Part shown: one piece after another, positions 27,407 through 35,401 of the stretch | Numbering within the stretch: the stretch's first letter is position 1 | How the letters are laid out: every line of letters begins with the position of its first letter | Assembly (NCBI GenBank): GCA_018970865.1 | Contig: JAGWVN010000001.1 | Coordinates: forward strand, 39,163-103,162 | DNA length: 64,000 nt | Direction of reading: 5' to 3' | Source: Betaproteobacteria bacterium | GTDB taxonomy: Bacteria; Pseudomonadota; Gammaproteobacteria; Burkholderiales; Burkholderiaceae_E | The notes under the pieces: generated by a model | Database searches by the model: none | What the model saw: the letters and a program-made list of their open reading frames with translations, nothing else | What the model was told of the DNA's origin: nothing | Position numbers and translations under genes: made by a program

Positions 27407-28456
27407 ATGACACTGCCTCCGCGCTCGCGCCACCGGCGCGCTCTCCTGTCAGCGGCCGCCGCCGCGGGCGCCGTCGCCTTCACACCGGCCCGGGCGCAGG
27501 AGGTGGTGCCCATCCGCTTCGTGCTCGACTGGAAGCTGCAGGGCATCCATGCCTGGTACTACCTGGCCGAGGACCGCGGCTACTTCGCGGCCGAGAAGAT
27601 CGCCATGACCATCGACCAGGGCGACGGTTCGGCCGCGGCAGTCACCAAGGTGATGGCTGGCGCCTACCAGGCCGCCTTCGGCGACATCAACGCCATCGTG
27701 CAGAACGCGGCCACGCGGCCGGGCAGCGCGCCGGTGATGGTGATGATGATCTACAACCGCTCACCCTTCGCGCTGATCACCCGCGCCGCGGGGCCGGTGC
27801 GCAGCCTGAAGGATCTCGAGGGCCGCACCCTGGGCACACCGGCCGGCGGCGCGGCGGCGCGCATGTTCCCGGTGCTGGCCGAGAAGGCCGGCCTCGATGC
27901 GGCGAAGGTCAAGTGGACCCACATGGCGCCCAACCTGCAGGAGCAGTTCCTGTTGCAGGGCCATGTGGATGCGTCGGCGGTGTTCTCGGTGACCGCCTAC
28001 ATGAACCTGATCGCGCAGGGTGTCGATCCCGACAAGGACATCCGCTGGTTCCACTACGCCGATCACGGCATCGACCTCTACGGCAACGGCATCCTGGTCT
28101 CGCAGGCCCTGGTCAGGGAGCGGCCGCAGACCGTGGCCGGCCTGGTGCGCGCCATCCACAAGGGCATTCGCGACACCGCCGCCGATCCTGACGCGGCGAT
28201 CGCGGCGCTGGCCCGGCGCGAGCCGCTGATCAACCGCGATCTCGAGAAGCGCCGGCTGCTCTATGCCCTGCGCACCGCCATGCTCACCCCGGAGGTGCTG
28301 GCTGGCGGCTTCGGCGATGTGAGCGACACGCGGCTCGCCAATTCGGTCAACCAGCTCAAGGCCGCATTCGATCTGCCCCGTGCGCCGGCCGCGAGCGAGA
28401 TCTTCGACCGCCGCTTCCTGCCGCCGCTCGCGGAGCGTCGCTGGGCTGCGAAGTGA
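27407..28456 (+). CDS. NMT1/ThiY-like ABC substrate-binding protein 2
   Basis: 349-residue periplasmic binding protein, paralogous to the one at 21234-22286: both have the same core (DWKLQGIHAWYYLAEDRGYF versus NWKYEGPQAWFFMAQDKGYF) and the same ending (EIFDRRFLPP versus EVFDRSFLPP). A signal peptide with an RHRR start is cut near ARAQE. Two binding proteins for one ATPase/permease pair suggests that the importer takes two related ligands, for example ring and ring-opened forms. The end overlaps the next gene (GTGA). Confidence 0.9.
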   Translation: MTLPPRSRHRRALLSAAAAAGAVAFTPARAQEVVPIRFVLDWKLQGIHAWYYLAEDRGYFAAEKIAMTIDQGDGSAAAVTKVMAGAYQAAFGDINAIVQNAATRPGSAPVMVMMIYNRSPFALITRAAGPVRSLKDLEGRTLGTPAGGAAARMFPVLAEKAGLDAAKVKWTHMAPNLQEQFLLQGHVDASAVFSVTAYMNLIAQGVDPDKDIRWFHYADHGIDLYGNGILVSQALVRERPQTVAGLVRAIHKGIRDTAADPDAAIAALARREPLINRDLEKRRLLYALRTAMLTPEVLAGGFGDVSDTRLANSVNQLKAAFDLPRAPAASEIFDRRFLPPLAERRWAAK

Positions 28457-29970
28457 GCGCCGGCCTCTCGTCAACACTCGATCTGGCCTGGCTGCTCGCC
28501 GACCCCGGACGGGCGCCGGCACAGGCGCATTGCCGGCTGCGGATGGCCGAGGGCCGGATCGCCGACATCGAGCCCCTGCCCGGCACGGCCCCCGGCCCGC
28601 GCCGGCTGGCGATGCCGGCGCTGGTCAATGCCCATGACCATGCCCGCACCTTCCGCAGCGCCACGCTCGGCGCGGCCGAGCAGCCGCTGGAGACCTGGCT
28701 GGCCTGGCTCGGCGTGCTGCCCGGGGTCGATCCCTGGCTGTGCGCGGCCACCTCCTTCGCGCGCTCGGCGCGCAAGGGCGCGGCCCGGGTGATGGTCCAC
28801 TACACCCGGGTGCAGGGCGGAATGCCCTATGCGGACGAAGCACTGGCGGTGGCCCGCGCCGCCCGCGATGTCGGCATCCGCATCGGTCTGGCGGCGGCCA
28901 TCCGGGATCGCCAGGGCATCGGCTACGCCGATGACGACACCGTGCTCGCGGCGCTGCGCCCGAACATCCGGGGCGCGGTGCGCGAGCGCCTGTCGGTGCG
29001 CGCCGAGCCCCCCGCCGCCCATCTCGCGCGGGTGGATGAACTCGCCACCGCGGTGGACGAGGCCGGACTCGCCGGACAGGTCTCGGTGCAGTACGGACCG
29101 ACCGCGGTGCAGTGGTGCAGCCCGGCCCTGCTCGTGGCCGTGGCGCAGGCCTCGGCCGACACCGGCCGCGGCGTGCACATGCACCTGCTGGAGACCCGCT
29201 ACCAGCGCGAGTGGGCCGACCGGGTCCACCCGGAAGGCATCGTGCGCATGCTCGATGCGATCGGTCTGCTCAGCCCGCGGCTCACCCTCGCCCACTGCGC
29301 CTGGGCCCGCCCCGAGGAGCTCGCGCTGCTGGCCGAGCGCGGCGTGACCATCGCGGTGAACACGGCCTCGAACCTCGGCCTGCGCTCGGGCATCGCGCCA
29401 GTGGCCGAGATGCTGCGGCAAGGCTGCCGGGTGGCCATGGGCCTGGACGGCATGGCCTTCGACGAGGACGACGACGGACTGCGCGAACTGCGGCTGGCCT
29501 GGGCGCTGCACCGCGGCTGGGGCTTCGAGGAGGCCATGTCGCGGGCCCAGCTCTGGGACTTCGCGCTGCGCCACGGCCGACGCAGCGTCGACGGGCCGCT
29601 GCCTGCTTCGGCTGCGGACGATGCCGCGAGCGGCCCGCTGCTCGCGCCGGGGCGCCCGGCCGATGTGCTGGTGCTCGACTGGGAGAGCCTTGACGACGAC
29701 AGCCTGTTCGACGATGTCGACCCGCTCGATCTGCTGATGGCCCGGGCCCATGGCGGCCATGTGCGCGACCTGTTCGTGGCCGGCCGGGCAGTGGTGGCCG
29801 AGGGCCGCGTCACTGGCATCGACGAGCCCACGCTGCGCGCCGAGCTGCTCGCCCGCACCCGCTCGGCGTTGGCCGCCGATCCGCGGGCCGCCGCATGGCG
29901 GGCCACGCTGCGCGAGATGGCCGAGGACCTCGGGCCTTTCTATCGGCGCGGCGGACCGGGCTGCTGCTGA
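28453..29970 (+). CDS. Amidohydrolase, cytosine-deaminase/AtzA-TrzA superfamily branch
   Basis: 505-residue amidohydrolase (start GTG 28453, in GTGA overlap). Metal ligands are H61 and H63 (NAHDHARTF), H244 (VHMHLLETRY), H281 (LAHCAWARPEE) and D322 (GLDGMAFDEDD), the subtype III pattern that uses one metal, as in cytosine and guanine deaminases, SsnA and the s-triazine hydrolases AtzA/TrzA. It is encoded last in the island. A deaminase or dechlorinase/desulfurase producing cyanurate or a hydroxypyrimidine would fit directly before the AtzD-family step. The leaving group cannot be told from sequence. Confidence 0.85.
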   Translation: MSAGLSSTLDLAWLLADPGRAPAQAHCRLRMAEGRIADIEPLPGTAPGPRRLAMPALVNAHDHARTFRSATLGAAEQPLETWLAWLGVLPGVDPWLCAATSFARSARKGAARVMVHYTRVQGGMPYADEALAVARAARDVGIRIGLAAAIRDRQGIGYADDDTVLAALRPNIRGAVRERLSVRAEPPAAHLARVDELATAVDEAGLAGQVSVQYGPTAVQWCSPALLVAVAQASADTGRGVHMHLLETRYQREWADRVHPEGIVRMLDAIGLLSPRLTLAHCAWARPEELALLAERGVTIAVNTASNLGLRSGIAPVAEMLRQGCRVAMGLDGMAFDEDDDGLRELRLAWALHRGWGFEEAMSRAQLWDFALRHGRRSVDGPLPASAADDAASGPLLAPGRPADVLVLDWESLDDDSLFDDVDPLDLLMARAHGGHVRDLFVAGRAVVAEGRVTGIDEPTLRAELLARTRSALAADPRAAAWRATLREMAEDLGPFYRRGGPGCC

Positions 29971-29982
29971 ACGCGCTGGGGC

Positions 29983-30483
29983 TCAGCCCCCGAGCAGCGT
30001 CGGGTTCAGTCGCCACGCGGCGTGATTGAGCGCCGCCGCGAAGGCCACCCAGGCCAGGGTGGGCAGCAGCAGCGCGCCGGCCAGCGGGCGCACCCGCCAG
30101 AAGGCGATCGTCGTGGCCAGCAGCAGCGCCCACATCAGCAGCACCTCGGCAAAGGCCACGCCGCCAAGGCGCAGGCTGAAGAACAGGAAGGTCCAGGCGA
30201 GATTGGCCGCCAGCTGCGCCAGGAACAGGCCGAGCGCCAGCGGCGCGCCGCCCCAGCCGCGCTCGCGCCAGACCAGCCAGGCCGCCACGCCGAGCATGGG
30301 ATAGAGCACGCCCCAGGCCGGGCCGAACAGCCAGCCGGGCGGCGCCCAGGGCGGCAGGACGAGCTGCTGGTAGAACACCGGCGCGTCACCCGGCGCGAGG
30401 CCGCCCGCGGCCGCCACCGCGAACACCAGGCCCAGCCAGGCCGGCAGGCCGCGGGGAATGCGGATCAACGGGCGCAGCGGCAT
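29983..30483 (-). CDS. tspO: TspO/MBR family membrane protein
   Basis: 166-residue, five-helix, tryptophan-rich protein of the TspO (peripheral benzodiazepine receptor) family, in the inner or outer membrane of bacteria, binding porphyrins and sterol-like ligands. The signature is WAPPGWLFGPAWGVLYPMLG, and the C-terminal NHAAWRLNPTLLGG is also typical. It is convergent with the amidohydrolase, with only 12 bases between, and the nitronate monooxygenase gene is 67 bases upstream on the same strand. Its role here is unknown; TspO regulates tetrapyrrole export or stress response in some bacteria. Confidence 0.9.
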   Translation of the reverse strand: MPLRPLIRIPRGLPAWLGLVFAVAAAGGLAPGDAPVFYQQLVLPPWAPPGWLFGPAWGVLYPMLGVAAWLVWRERGWGGAPLALGLFLAQLAANLAWTFLFFSLRLGGVAFAEVLLMWALLLATTIAFWRVRPLAGALLLPTLAWVAFAAALNHAAWRLNPTLLGG

Positions 30484-30550
30484 GGCCAGGGGATGCGATG
30501 CGGCGCAACGCGAGCCGGCGCGGATCGGCAGAGGTGAGTCATGGTCGCGG

Positions 30551-31615
30551 TCATGCCGGGGCGCCGAGCAGCGCCGGCGGCACGCCGCAGGCCAGCTCGG
30601 CCAGCACCTCGGCCGCGGGCGCCTCGCGGCAGCCGCTGGTGTTCTGCCCGGCCCACAGGGGCGAGAACTCCGGGCTGCCGGCGGCTTCGGCCGCGGCGCG
30701 CAGCGGGCCGATGGCGGTGCTGGCGGTGGGAAAGGCCGGCGCGGCCGGGTCCAGGGGCCCGAGTTCGCGCATCAGCCGGTTCATCAGGCCGCGGGCCGGG
30801 CGGCCGGTGAACAGCGTGGTGAGCGCGGTGCCACGCGCCGGGGCCTCGCGCAGGGCCTGGCGGTGCACCGCGCTGGTGGTGGCCTCGGGGCAGAGCAGGA
30901 AGGCGGTGCCCACCTGCACCCCGGCCGCGCCCAGGGCGAAGGCCGCCGCCACGCCGGCGGCATCGGCGATGCCCCCGGCGGCGATCACCGGCCGATCGAC
31001 CGCCCGGACGATCTGCGGCACCAGCGCCAGCGTGCCGGCCTGCAGGGACAGGTCGGGCGACAGGAAATGCCCGCGGTGGCCGCCGGCCTCGAGGCCCTGG
31101 GCGATGATCAGGTCGGCGCCGTGGTCGCGCAGCCAGCGCGCCTCGGCCACGGTGGTGGCCGAGGACATGACCCGCGCCCCGGTGGCCTTGACCCGCGCGA
31201 GCAGGCCCGGCTCGGGCAGACCGAAATGGAAGCTGACCACCCGCGGCCGGCAGGCCTCGATCATCTCGGCGGCCGCGGCGTCGAAGGGCTGGCGGCCGCC
31301 ACCGGCCGGCATCGCCGAGGGGTCGAGGCCCAGCTCCCGGTAGAAGGGCGCCAGCCGCGCGCGCCAGGCCTGCTCGGCGGCGTCATCGGGCGCCGGCGGC
31401 CGGTGGCAGAAGAAGTTGATGTTGACCGGCCGGGTGGTGGCCGCCTGCAGCGCCGCGACGGCCTCGCGCTGCGCGGCCGGGGCAAGCATGGCGCAGGGCA
31501 GCGAACCCAGGCCGCCGGCGCGGCTGACCGCCAGCGCCAGCGCCCCGGCCTGCACGCCGGCCATCGGCGCCTGAATGACGGGCAGGCGGATTCCGAGCAG
31601 CTCGCAGAGGGTCAT
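30551..31615 (-). CDS. Nitronate monooxygenase family flavoprotein
   Basis: 354-residue FMN-dependent TIM-barrel enzyme of the nitropropane dioxygenase/nitronate monooxygenase family, which oxidises alkyl nitronates (such as propionate 3-nitronate) with oxygen. Motifs: LPVIQAPMAGVQAGALALAV at the start, GADLIIAQGLEAGGHRGHF (His is catalytic in class I enzymes) and AAGGIADAAGVAAAFALGA, the phosphate-binding end. Some members are enoyl-ACP reductase II-like (FabK), so the activity is not certain. It is divergent from the LacI-family gene. Confidence 0.87.
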   Translation of the reverse strand: MTLCELLGIRLPVIQAPMAGVQAGALALAVSRAGGLGSLPCAMLAPAAQREAVAALQAATTRPVNINFFCHRPPAPDDAAEQAWRARLAPFYRELGLDPSAMPAGGGRQPFDAAAAEMIEACRPRVVSFHFGLPEPGLLARVKATGARVMSSATTVAEARWLRDHGADLIIAQGLEAGGHRGHFLSPDLSLQAGTLALVPQIVRAVDRPVIAAGGIADAAGVAAAFALGAAGVQVGTAFLLCPEATTSAVHRQALREAPARGTALTTLFTGRPARGLMNRLMRELGPLDPAAPAFPTASTAIGPLRAAAEAAGSPEFSPLWAGQNTSGCREAPAAEVLAELACGVPPALLGAPA

Positions 31616-31731
31616 GGGAGATGGGGCGCCGGCGGGCCACGCGGGCCCGCCGGCCGATGAACCGGATTCCGGTCTTTATACCACCGGCGCGTTCACGCAG
31701 CGGTCATGCAGGGCCATTACACTCGCCCCAT

Positions 31732-31745
31732 TGAAAACGATTTCA
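31732..31745. promoter_or_regulatory. LacI-family operator-like palindrome
   Basis: TGAAAACGATTTCA: two half-sites, TGAAAAC and (reverse) TGAAATC, meet at a central CG, the layout of LacI/GalR operators; six of seven positions match. It lies 5 bases before the ATG at 31751 of the LacI-family gene and after a weak promoter-like pair (TTCACG, 17 bases, CATTAC at 31715-31720). It implies autoregulation and control of the following transporter operon. Confidence 0.65.
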
Positions 31746-31750
31746 TCGGC

Positions 31751-32782
31751 ATGTCCATCCATCGGGTCGCGTCGCACGCCGGGGTCTCGCCGGCCACGGT
31801 CTCCAGGGCCTTCAATGCGCCGCACCTGGTGGCCAGCGCCACCCTGGCGCGGGTGCTCGAGAGCGCCGACGCGCTGTCCTTCGTGCCCAACGCCAGCGCG
31901 CGCACCCTGCGCACGCAGCGCAGCCGCAGCCTGGGCGTGGTGCTGCCCACGCTGCTCAACCCGGTGTTCGCCGAGTGCCTGGAAGGCATCGCCGAACGCG
32001 CCCGCGCCGCAGGCCATGCCATCGTGCCGCTGGTCACCGAGTACCGCACCGCGCTCGAGCGCGAGGCCATCGAGCACCTCATGGCCCGCAGCGTCGATGG
32101 CGTGATCCTCACCGTGGCCAGCGCCGGCCGCTGCGCCAGCCTCGGCCGCTTGCGTCAGGGGCGGGTGCCCTATGTGCTCGCCTACAACCGCCACCGCGGC
32201 CAGCCCTGCGTGTCGGTCGATGGCGAGGCCGCCTGCGCCGAGATCGTGCGCTGGCTGGTCGGGCTGGGCCATCGCCGGATCGCCATGGTGAGCGGCACCC
32301 TGTCGGCCTCCGACCGCGCCCGCCAGCGTCACCGCGGCTTCGCCCGCGCGATGGTCGCCGCCGGGCTCGCGCAGGCCGAGCTGCTGGAAGTGCCGTTCAT
32401 GCAGGCCGCCACCCAGGCGCTCACCGAACGCCTTCGCCGGGCAAGCCGGCCCACCGCGCTGCTGTGCTCCAACGACCTGCTCGCCCTGCGCAGCCTGCGC
32501 GCCGCCGCGCTGGCCGGGCTGCAGGTGCCGCAGCAGCTCTCGGTGGTGGGCTTCGACGGCATCGCGCTCGGCGAGGAGCTTTCGCCGCAGCTGAGCACGG
32601 TGGTGCAGCCCAGCCGCGAGATCGGCGAGCGCTGCGTCGACTGGCTGCTGGAATCGCTCGCGGCGGGCACCGCCCCCGGGCCCGAGTCCAGCCTGAGCCT
32701 GCCTTACCGCATCCGCGCCGGCGAGTCCTGCGCGGCCCCCCCTGCCCGTTCATCGTCCACACCCACCAGGAGCACTGCATGA
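31751..32782 (+). CDS. LacI-family transcriptional regulator
   Basis: 343-residue regulator. The N-terminal helix-turn-helix is IHRVASHAGVSPATVSRAFN, followed by the hinge NASARTLRTQRSRSLGVVLP and a periplasmic-binding-protein-like effector domain (LMARSVDGVILTVASAG, ALLCSNDLLALRSLRAAALA, SVVGFDGIALGEELSPQLST). The ATG at 31751 was preferred to one 15 codons earlier because the intervening DNA contains an operator-like palindrome. Its last bases overlap the next gene (ATGA), so it is the first gene of the ABC transporter operon and probably represses it in the absence of an inducer. Confidence 0.87.
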   Translation: MSIHRVASHAGVSPATVSRAFNAPHLVASATLARVLESADALSFVPNASARTLRTQRSRSLGVVLPTLLNPVFAECLEGIAERARAAGHAIVPLVTEYRTALEREAIEHLMARSVDGVILTVASAGRCASLGRLRQGRVPYVLAYNRHRGQPCVSVDGEAACAEIVRWLVGLGHRRIAMVSGTLSASDRARQRHRGFARAMVAAGLAQAELLEVPFMQAATQALTERLRRASRPTALLCSNDLLALRSLRAAALAGLQVPQQLSVVGFDGIALGEELSPQLSTVVQPSREIGERCVDWLLESLAAGTAPGPESSLSLPYRIRAGESCAAPPARSSSTPTRSTA

Positions 32783-33786
32783 TCTCCCTGTCGTCCCTCG
32801 CGCGCGCCGTCGTGGCCGCCGGCCTGCTGGTCGCCGGCGCCGCCCAGGCCCAGACCGCCATCTGCTACAACTGCCCGCCGGAATGGGCCGACTGGGCCAG
32901 CCAGCTGCGCGCCATCAAGGCACGCACCGGCATCACCATTCCGCCCGACAACAAGAACTCCGGCCAGACCCTGGCGCAGCTGGTGGCCGAGAAGGCCAGC
33001 CCGGTGGCCGACATCGCCTACTACGGCGTGACCTTCGGCGTGCAGGCCCGCAAGGACGGCGTGACCGCGGCCTTCAAGCCCTCGGCCTGGAACGAGATCC
33101 CCGAGGGCCTGAAGGATCCCGAGGGCCACTGGTTCACCATCCACTCCGGCACGCTCGGCTTCATGGTCAATGTCGACGCGCTCAAGGGCAAGCCCATCCC
33201 GCGCTCCTGGGCCGACCTGCTCAAGCCCGAGTACAAGGGCCTGATCGGCTACCTCGACCCGGCCTCGGCCTTCGTGGGGTATGTGGGCGCGGTGGCGGTC
33301 AACAACGCGCGCGGCGGCACCATGGACAACTTCGGCCCGGCCATCGAGTGGTTCAAGGCGCTGAAGAAGAACGACCCGATCGTGCCCAAGCAGACCTCCT
33401 ACGCGCGGGTGCTCTCGGGCGAGATCGCCATCCTGCTCGACTACGACTTCAACGCCTACCGCGCGAAGTACAAGGACAACGCCAGGGTCGAGTTCGTGAT
33501 CCCGGCCGAGGGCACGGTGGTGGTGCCCTATGTGATGAGCCTGGTGGCCAAGGGCCCCAATGCCGCCAACGGCCAGAAGGCGCTGGAGTTCATCCTGTCC
33601 GACGAGGGCCAGGCGATCTGGGCCAATGCCTTCCTGCGGCCGGTGCGCGCCTCGGCCATCTCCAAGGAGGCCCAGGCCCGCTTCCTGCCGGCCAGCGAGT
33701 ACGCCCGCGCCAAGGCGGTCGACTACGCGAAGATGGCCACGGTGCAGAAGGCCTTCTCCGAGCGCTACCTGAAAGAGGTGCCGTGA
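32779..33786 (+). CDS. ABC transporter substrate-binding protein (Fe3+/2-aminoethylphosphonate-like family)
   Basis: 335-residue periplasmic binding protein of the SBP_bac_6/13-like class. The signal peptide (residues 1-24) ends near AQAQ; the mature part starts AICYNCPPEWADWASQL. The LysR-like effector family marks are not present; segments such as SADIAYYGVTFGVQARK and TIHSGTLGFMVNVDALKG resemble binding proteins for iron, spermidine or phosphonate. It is translationally coupled to the LacI gene (ATGA) and to the permease (GTGA). The ligand is unknown; the phosphodiesterase at the end of the operon suggests an organophosphate such as a glycerophosphodiester. Confidence 0.87.
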   Translation: MISLSSLARAVVAAGLLVAGAAQAQTAICYNCPPEWADWASQLRAIKARTGITIPPDNKNSGQTLAQLVAEKASPVADIAYYGVTFGVQARKDGVTAAFKPSAWNEIPEGLKDPEGHWFTIHSGTLGFMVNVDALKGKPIPRSWADLLKPEYKGLIGYLDPASAFVGYVGAVAVNNARGGTMDNFGPAIEWFKALKKNDPIVPKQTSYARVLSGEIAILLDYDFNAYRAKYKDNARVEFVIPAEGTVVVPYVMSLVAKGPNAANGQKALEFILSDEGQAIWANAFLRPVRASAISKEAQARFLPASEYARAKAVDYAKMATVQKAFSERYLKEVP

Positions 33787-34589
33787 GGCGGCGCCTGATC
33801 GCGCTGTGCCTGGCGCCGGCGGCGGCGCTGTTCTTCGCCTTCTGGCTGCTGCCCATGGCCTGGCTGGTGGCGCTGCCCGCCGGCAAGGGCTGGTCCACCT
33901 ACTTCGCGGTGCTGACCAGCCCGCGCTATGCCAGCAGCCTGGCCAACACCGTGGCGCTGTCGCTGGCGGTCACCGCAGCCACGCTCGCGCTGGGCGCGGC
34001 GGTGGGGCTGTACCTGGCCCGCACCCGCTTCGCCGGGCGGCGCGCGCTGCTCTCGGTGCTGACCCTGCCGCTGTCCTTTCCGGGCGTGATCGTGGGCTTC
34101 TTCATGATCCTGCTCGGCGGCCGGCAGGGCGCGGTGGCGCAGGCCGCCGAGGCGCTCACCGGCGAGCGCATCACCTTCGCCTACGGCCTCGCCGGCCTGT
34201 TCCTCGCCTATCTGTATTTCTCGCTGCCGCGCGCCATCGCCAGCTACACCGCGGCCGCCCAGGCCATGGACCTGCAGCTCGAGGAGGCGGCGCGATCGCT
34301 CGGCGCCTCGCGCTGGCGCATCCTGCGCGATGTCTGGGTGCCGGCGCTCACGCCCACCACGCTCGCCTGCGGCGCGATCGTGTTCGCCACGGCCATGGGC
34401 GCCTTCGGCACGGCCTTCACGCTGGCCAGCAAGTTCGAGGTGCTGCCGATCACCATCTACAACGAGTTCACCAATTACGCCAACTTCGCGCTGGCCGCGT
34501 CGCTCTCGATCGCGCTCGGCCTGATGACCTGGGTGGTGCTCTTCCTCGCCCGCCGGCTGGGCGGCCCCGCCCTGGGCGCGGGCGCCTGA
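33783..34589 (+). CDS. ABC transporter permease 1
   Basis: 268-residue permease with about six hydrophobic helices. Start is GTG at 33783, overlapping the binding-protein stop. The cytoplasmic EAA loop is EEAARSLGASRWRILRDVWVPAL, which contacts the ATPase. It belongs to the spermidine/phosphonate/iron group together with the following permease. The membrane topology is typical, so only the ligand is in doubt. Confidence 0.9.
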   Translation: MRRRLIALCLAPAAALFFAFWLLPMAWLVALPAGKGWSTYFAVLTSPRYASSLANTVALSLAVTAATLALGAAVGLYLARTRFAGRRALLSVLTLPLSFPGVIVGFFMILLGGRQGAVAQAAEALTGERITFAYGLAGLFLAYLYFSLPRAIASYTAAAQAMDLQLEEAARSLGASRWRILRDVWVPALTPTTLACGAIVFATAMGAFGTAFTLASKFEVLPITIYNEFTNYANFALAASLSIALGLMTWVVLFLARRLGGPALGAGA

Positions 34590-34600
34590 GCCACGCCGCC

Positions 34601-35401
34601 ATGGCCGCCACCCGCCGCTCGCCGCTGCTGTTCTCGCTCACCCTGCTGGTGGCGGTGTTCACCGTGGCGCCGATGCTGCTCTCGGTCACCGCAGGTCTGG
34701 TCGGCAACTACAGCACCGGCCTGAGCAGCGGGCTCACCCTGCGCTGGCTGCGCGAGGTCTGGGAGGGCTATGGCGACACCGTCTGGCGATCGATGCTGCT
34801 GGCCGCGTGCTGCGTGGTCGGCACGGTGCTCGTGGGCGTGCCCTGCGCCTGGGCGATGGCGCGCAGCCGCTCGCGCGCCATGCGCCTGTTCGAGGAGCTC
34901 ATCACCCTGCCGGTGGCGGTGCCGGGCCTCGCCACGGCGCTCGCGCTCATCCTGGCTTACGGGCAGCTGCGCGGCTTTCGCAGCAGCTTCGCGTTCATCC
35001 TGGTGGGCCATCTGGTGTTCACGCTGCCCTTCATGGTGCGCACCGTGGCCGCGGCCTTCGCGCGGCCCGAGCTGCGCGCGCTCGAGGAGGCCGCGCGCTC
35101 GCTCGGCGCGAGCTTCCCGCAGCGCTTCCTGGGCGTGCTGGTGCCCGCGGTCATGCCCTCCATCGTGGCCGGCAGCCTGATGGTGTTCACGCTGTCGGTG
35201 GGCGAGTTCAACCTCACCTGGATGCTCCACACCCCGCTCACCCGCACCCTGCCGGTGGGCCTGGCCGACAGCTATGCCTCGATGCGGCTGGAGATCGGTT
35301 CGGCCTACACCCTGGTGTTCTTCATCGTCATCCTGCCGGTGCTCTGGGGCCTGCAGTGGCTGGGGACGCTTTTCGAGAGGCGCCATGGCCGCCATGAATG
35401 A
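34601..35401 (+). CDS. ABC transporter permease 2
   Basis: 266-residue permease. The EAA loop is EEAARSLGASFPQRFLGVLVPAV, and helices such as FAFILVGHLVFTLPFMVRTV are conserved. Start ATG at 34601, 11 bases after the first permease. Its last 17 bases overlap the start of the ATPase gene. With permease 1 it forms a heterodimeric channel. Confidence 0.9.
   Translation: MAATRRSPLLFSLTLLVAVFTVAPMLLSVTAGLVGNYSTGLSSGLTLRWLREVWEGYGDTVWRSMLLAACCVVGTVLVGVPCAWAMARSRSRAMRLFEELITLPVAVPGLATALALILAYGQLRGFRSSFAFILVGHLVFTLPFMVRTVAAAFARPELRALEEAARSLGASFPQRFLGVLVPAVMPSIVAGSLMVFTLSVGEFNLTWMLHTPLTRTLPVGLADSYASMRLEIGSAYTLVFFIVILPVLWGLQWLGTLFERRHGRHE

Noticed and set aside
29978..29990. GGGGC-TCA-GCCCC hairpin between the amidohydrolase and TspO genes
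   Set aside because: The stem is only five bases and no T-run follows on either strand, so I do not call it a terminator; in DNA of this GC content such repeats occur often by chance.
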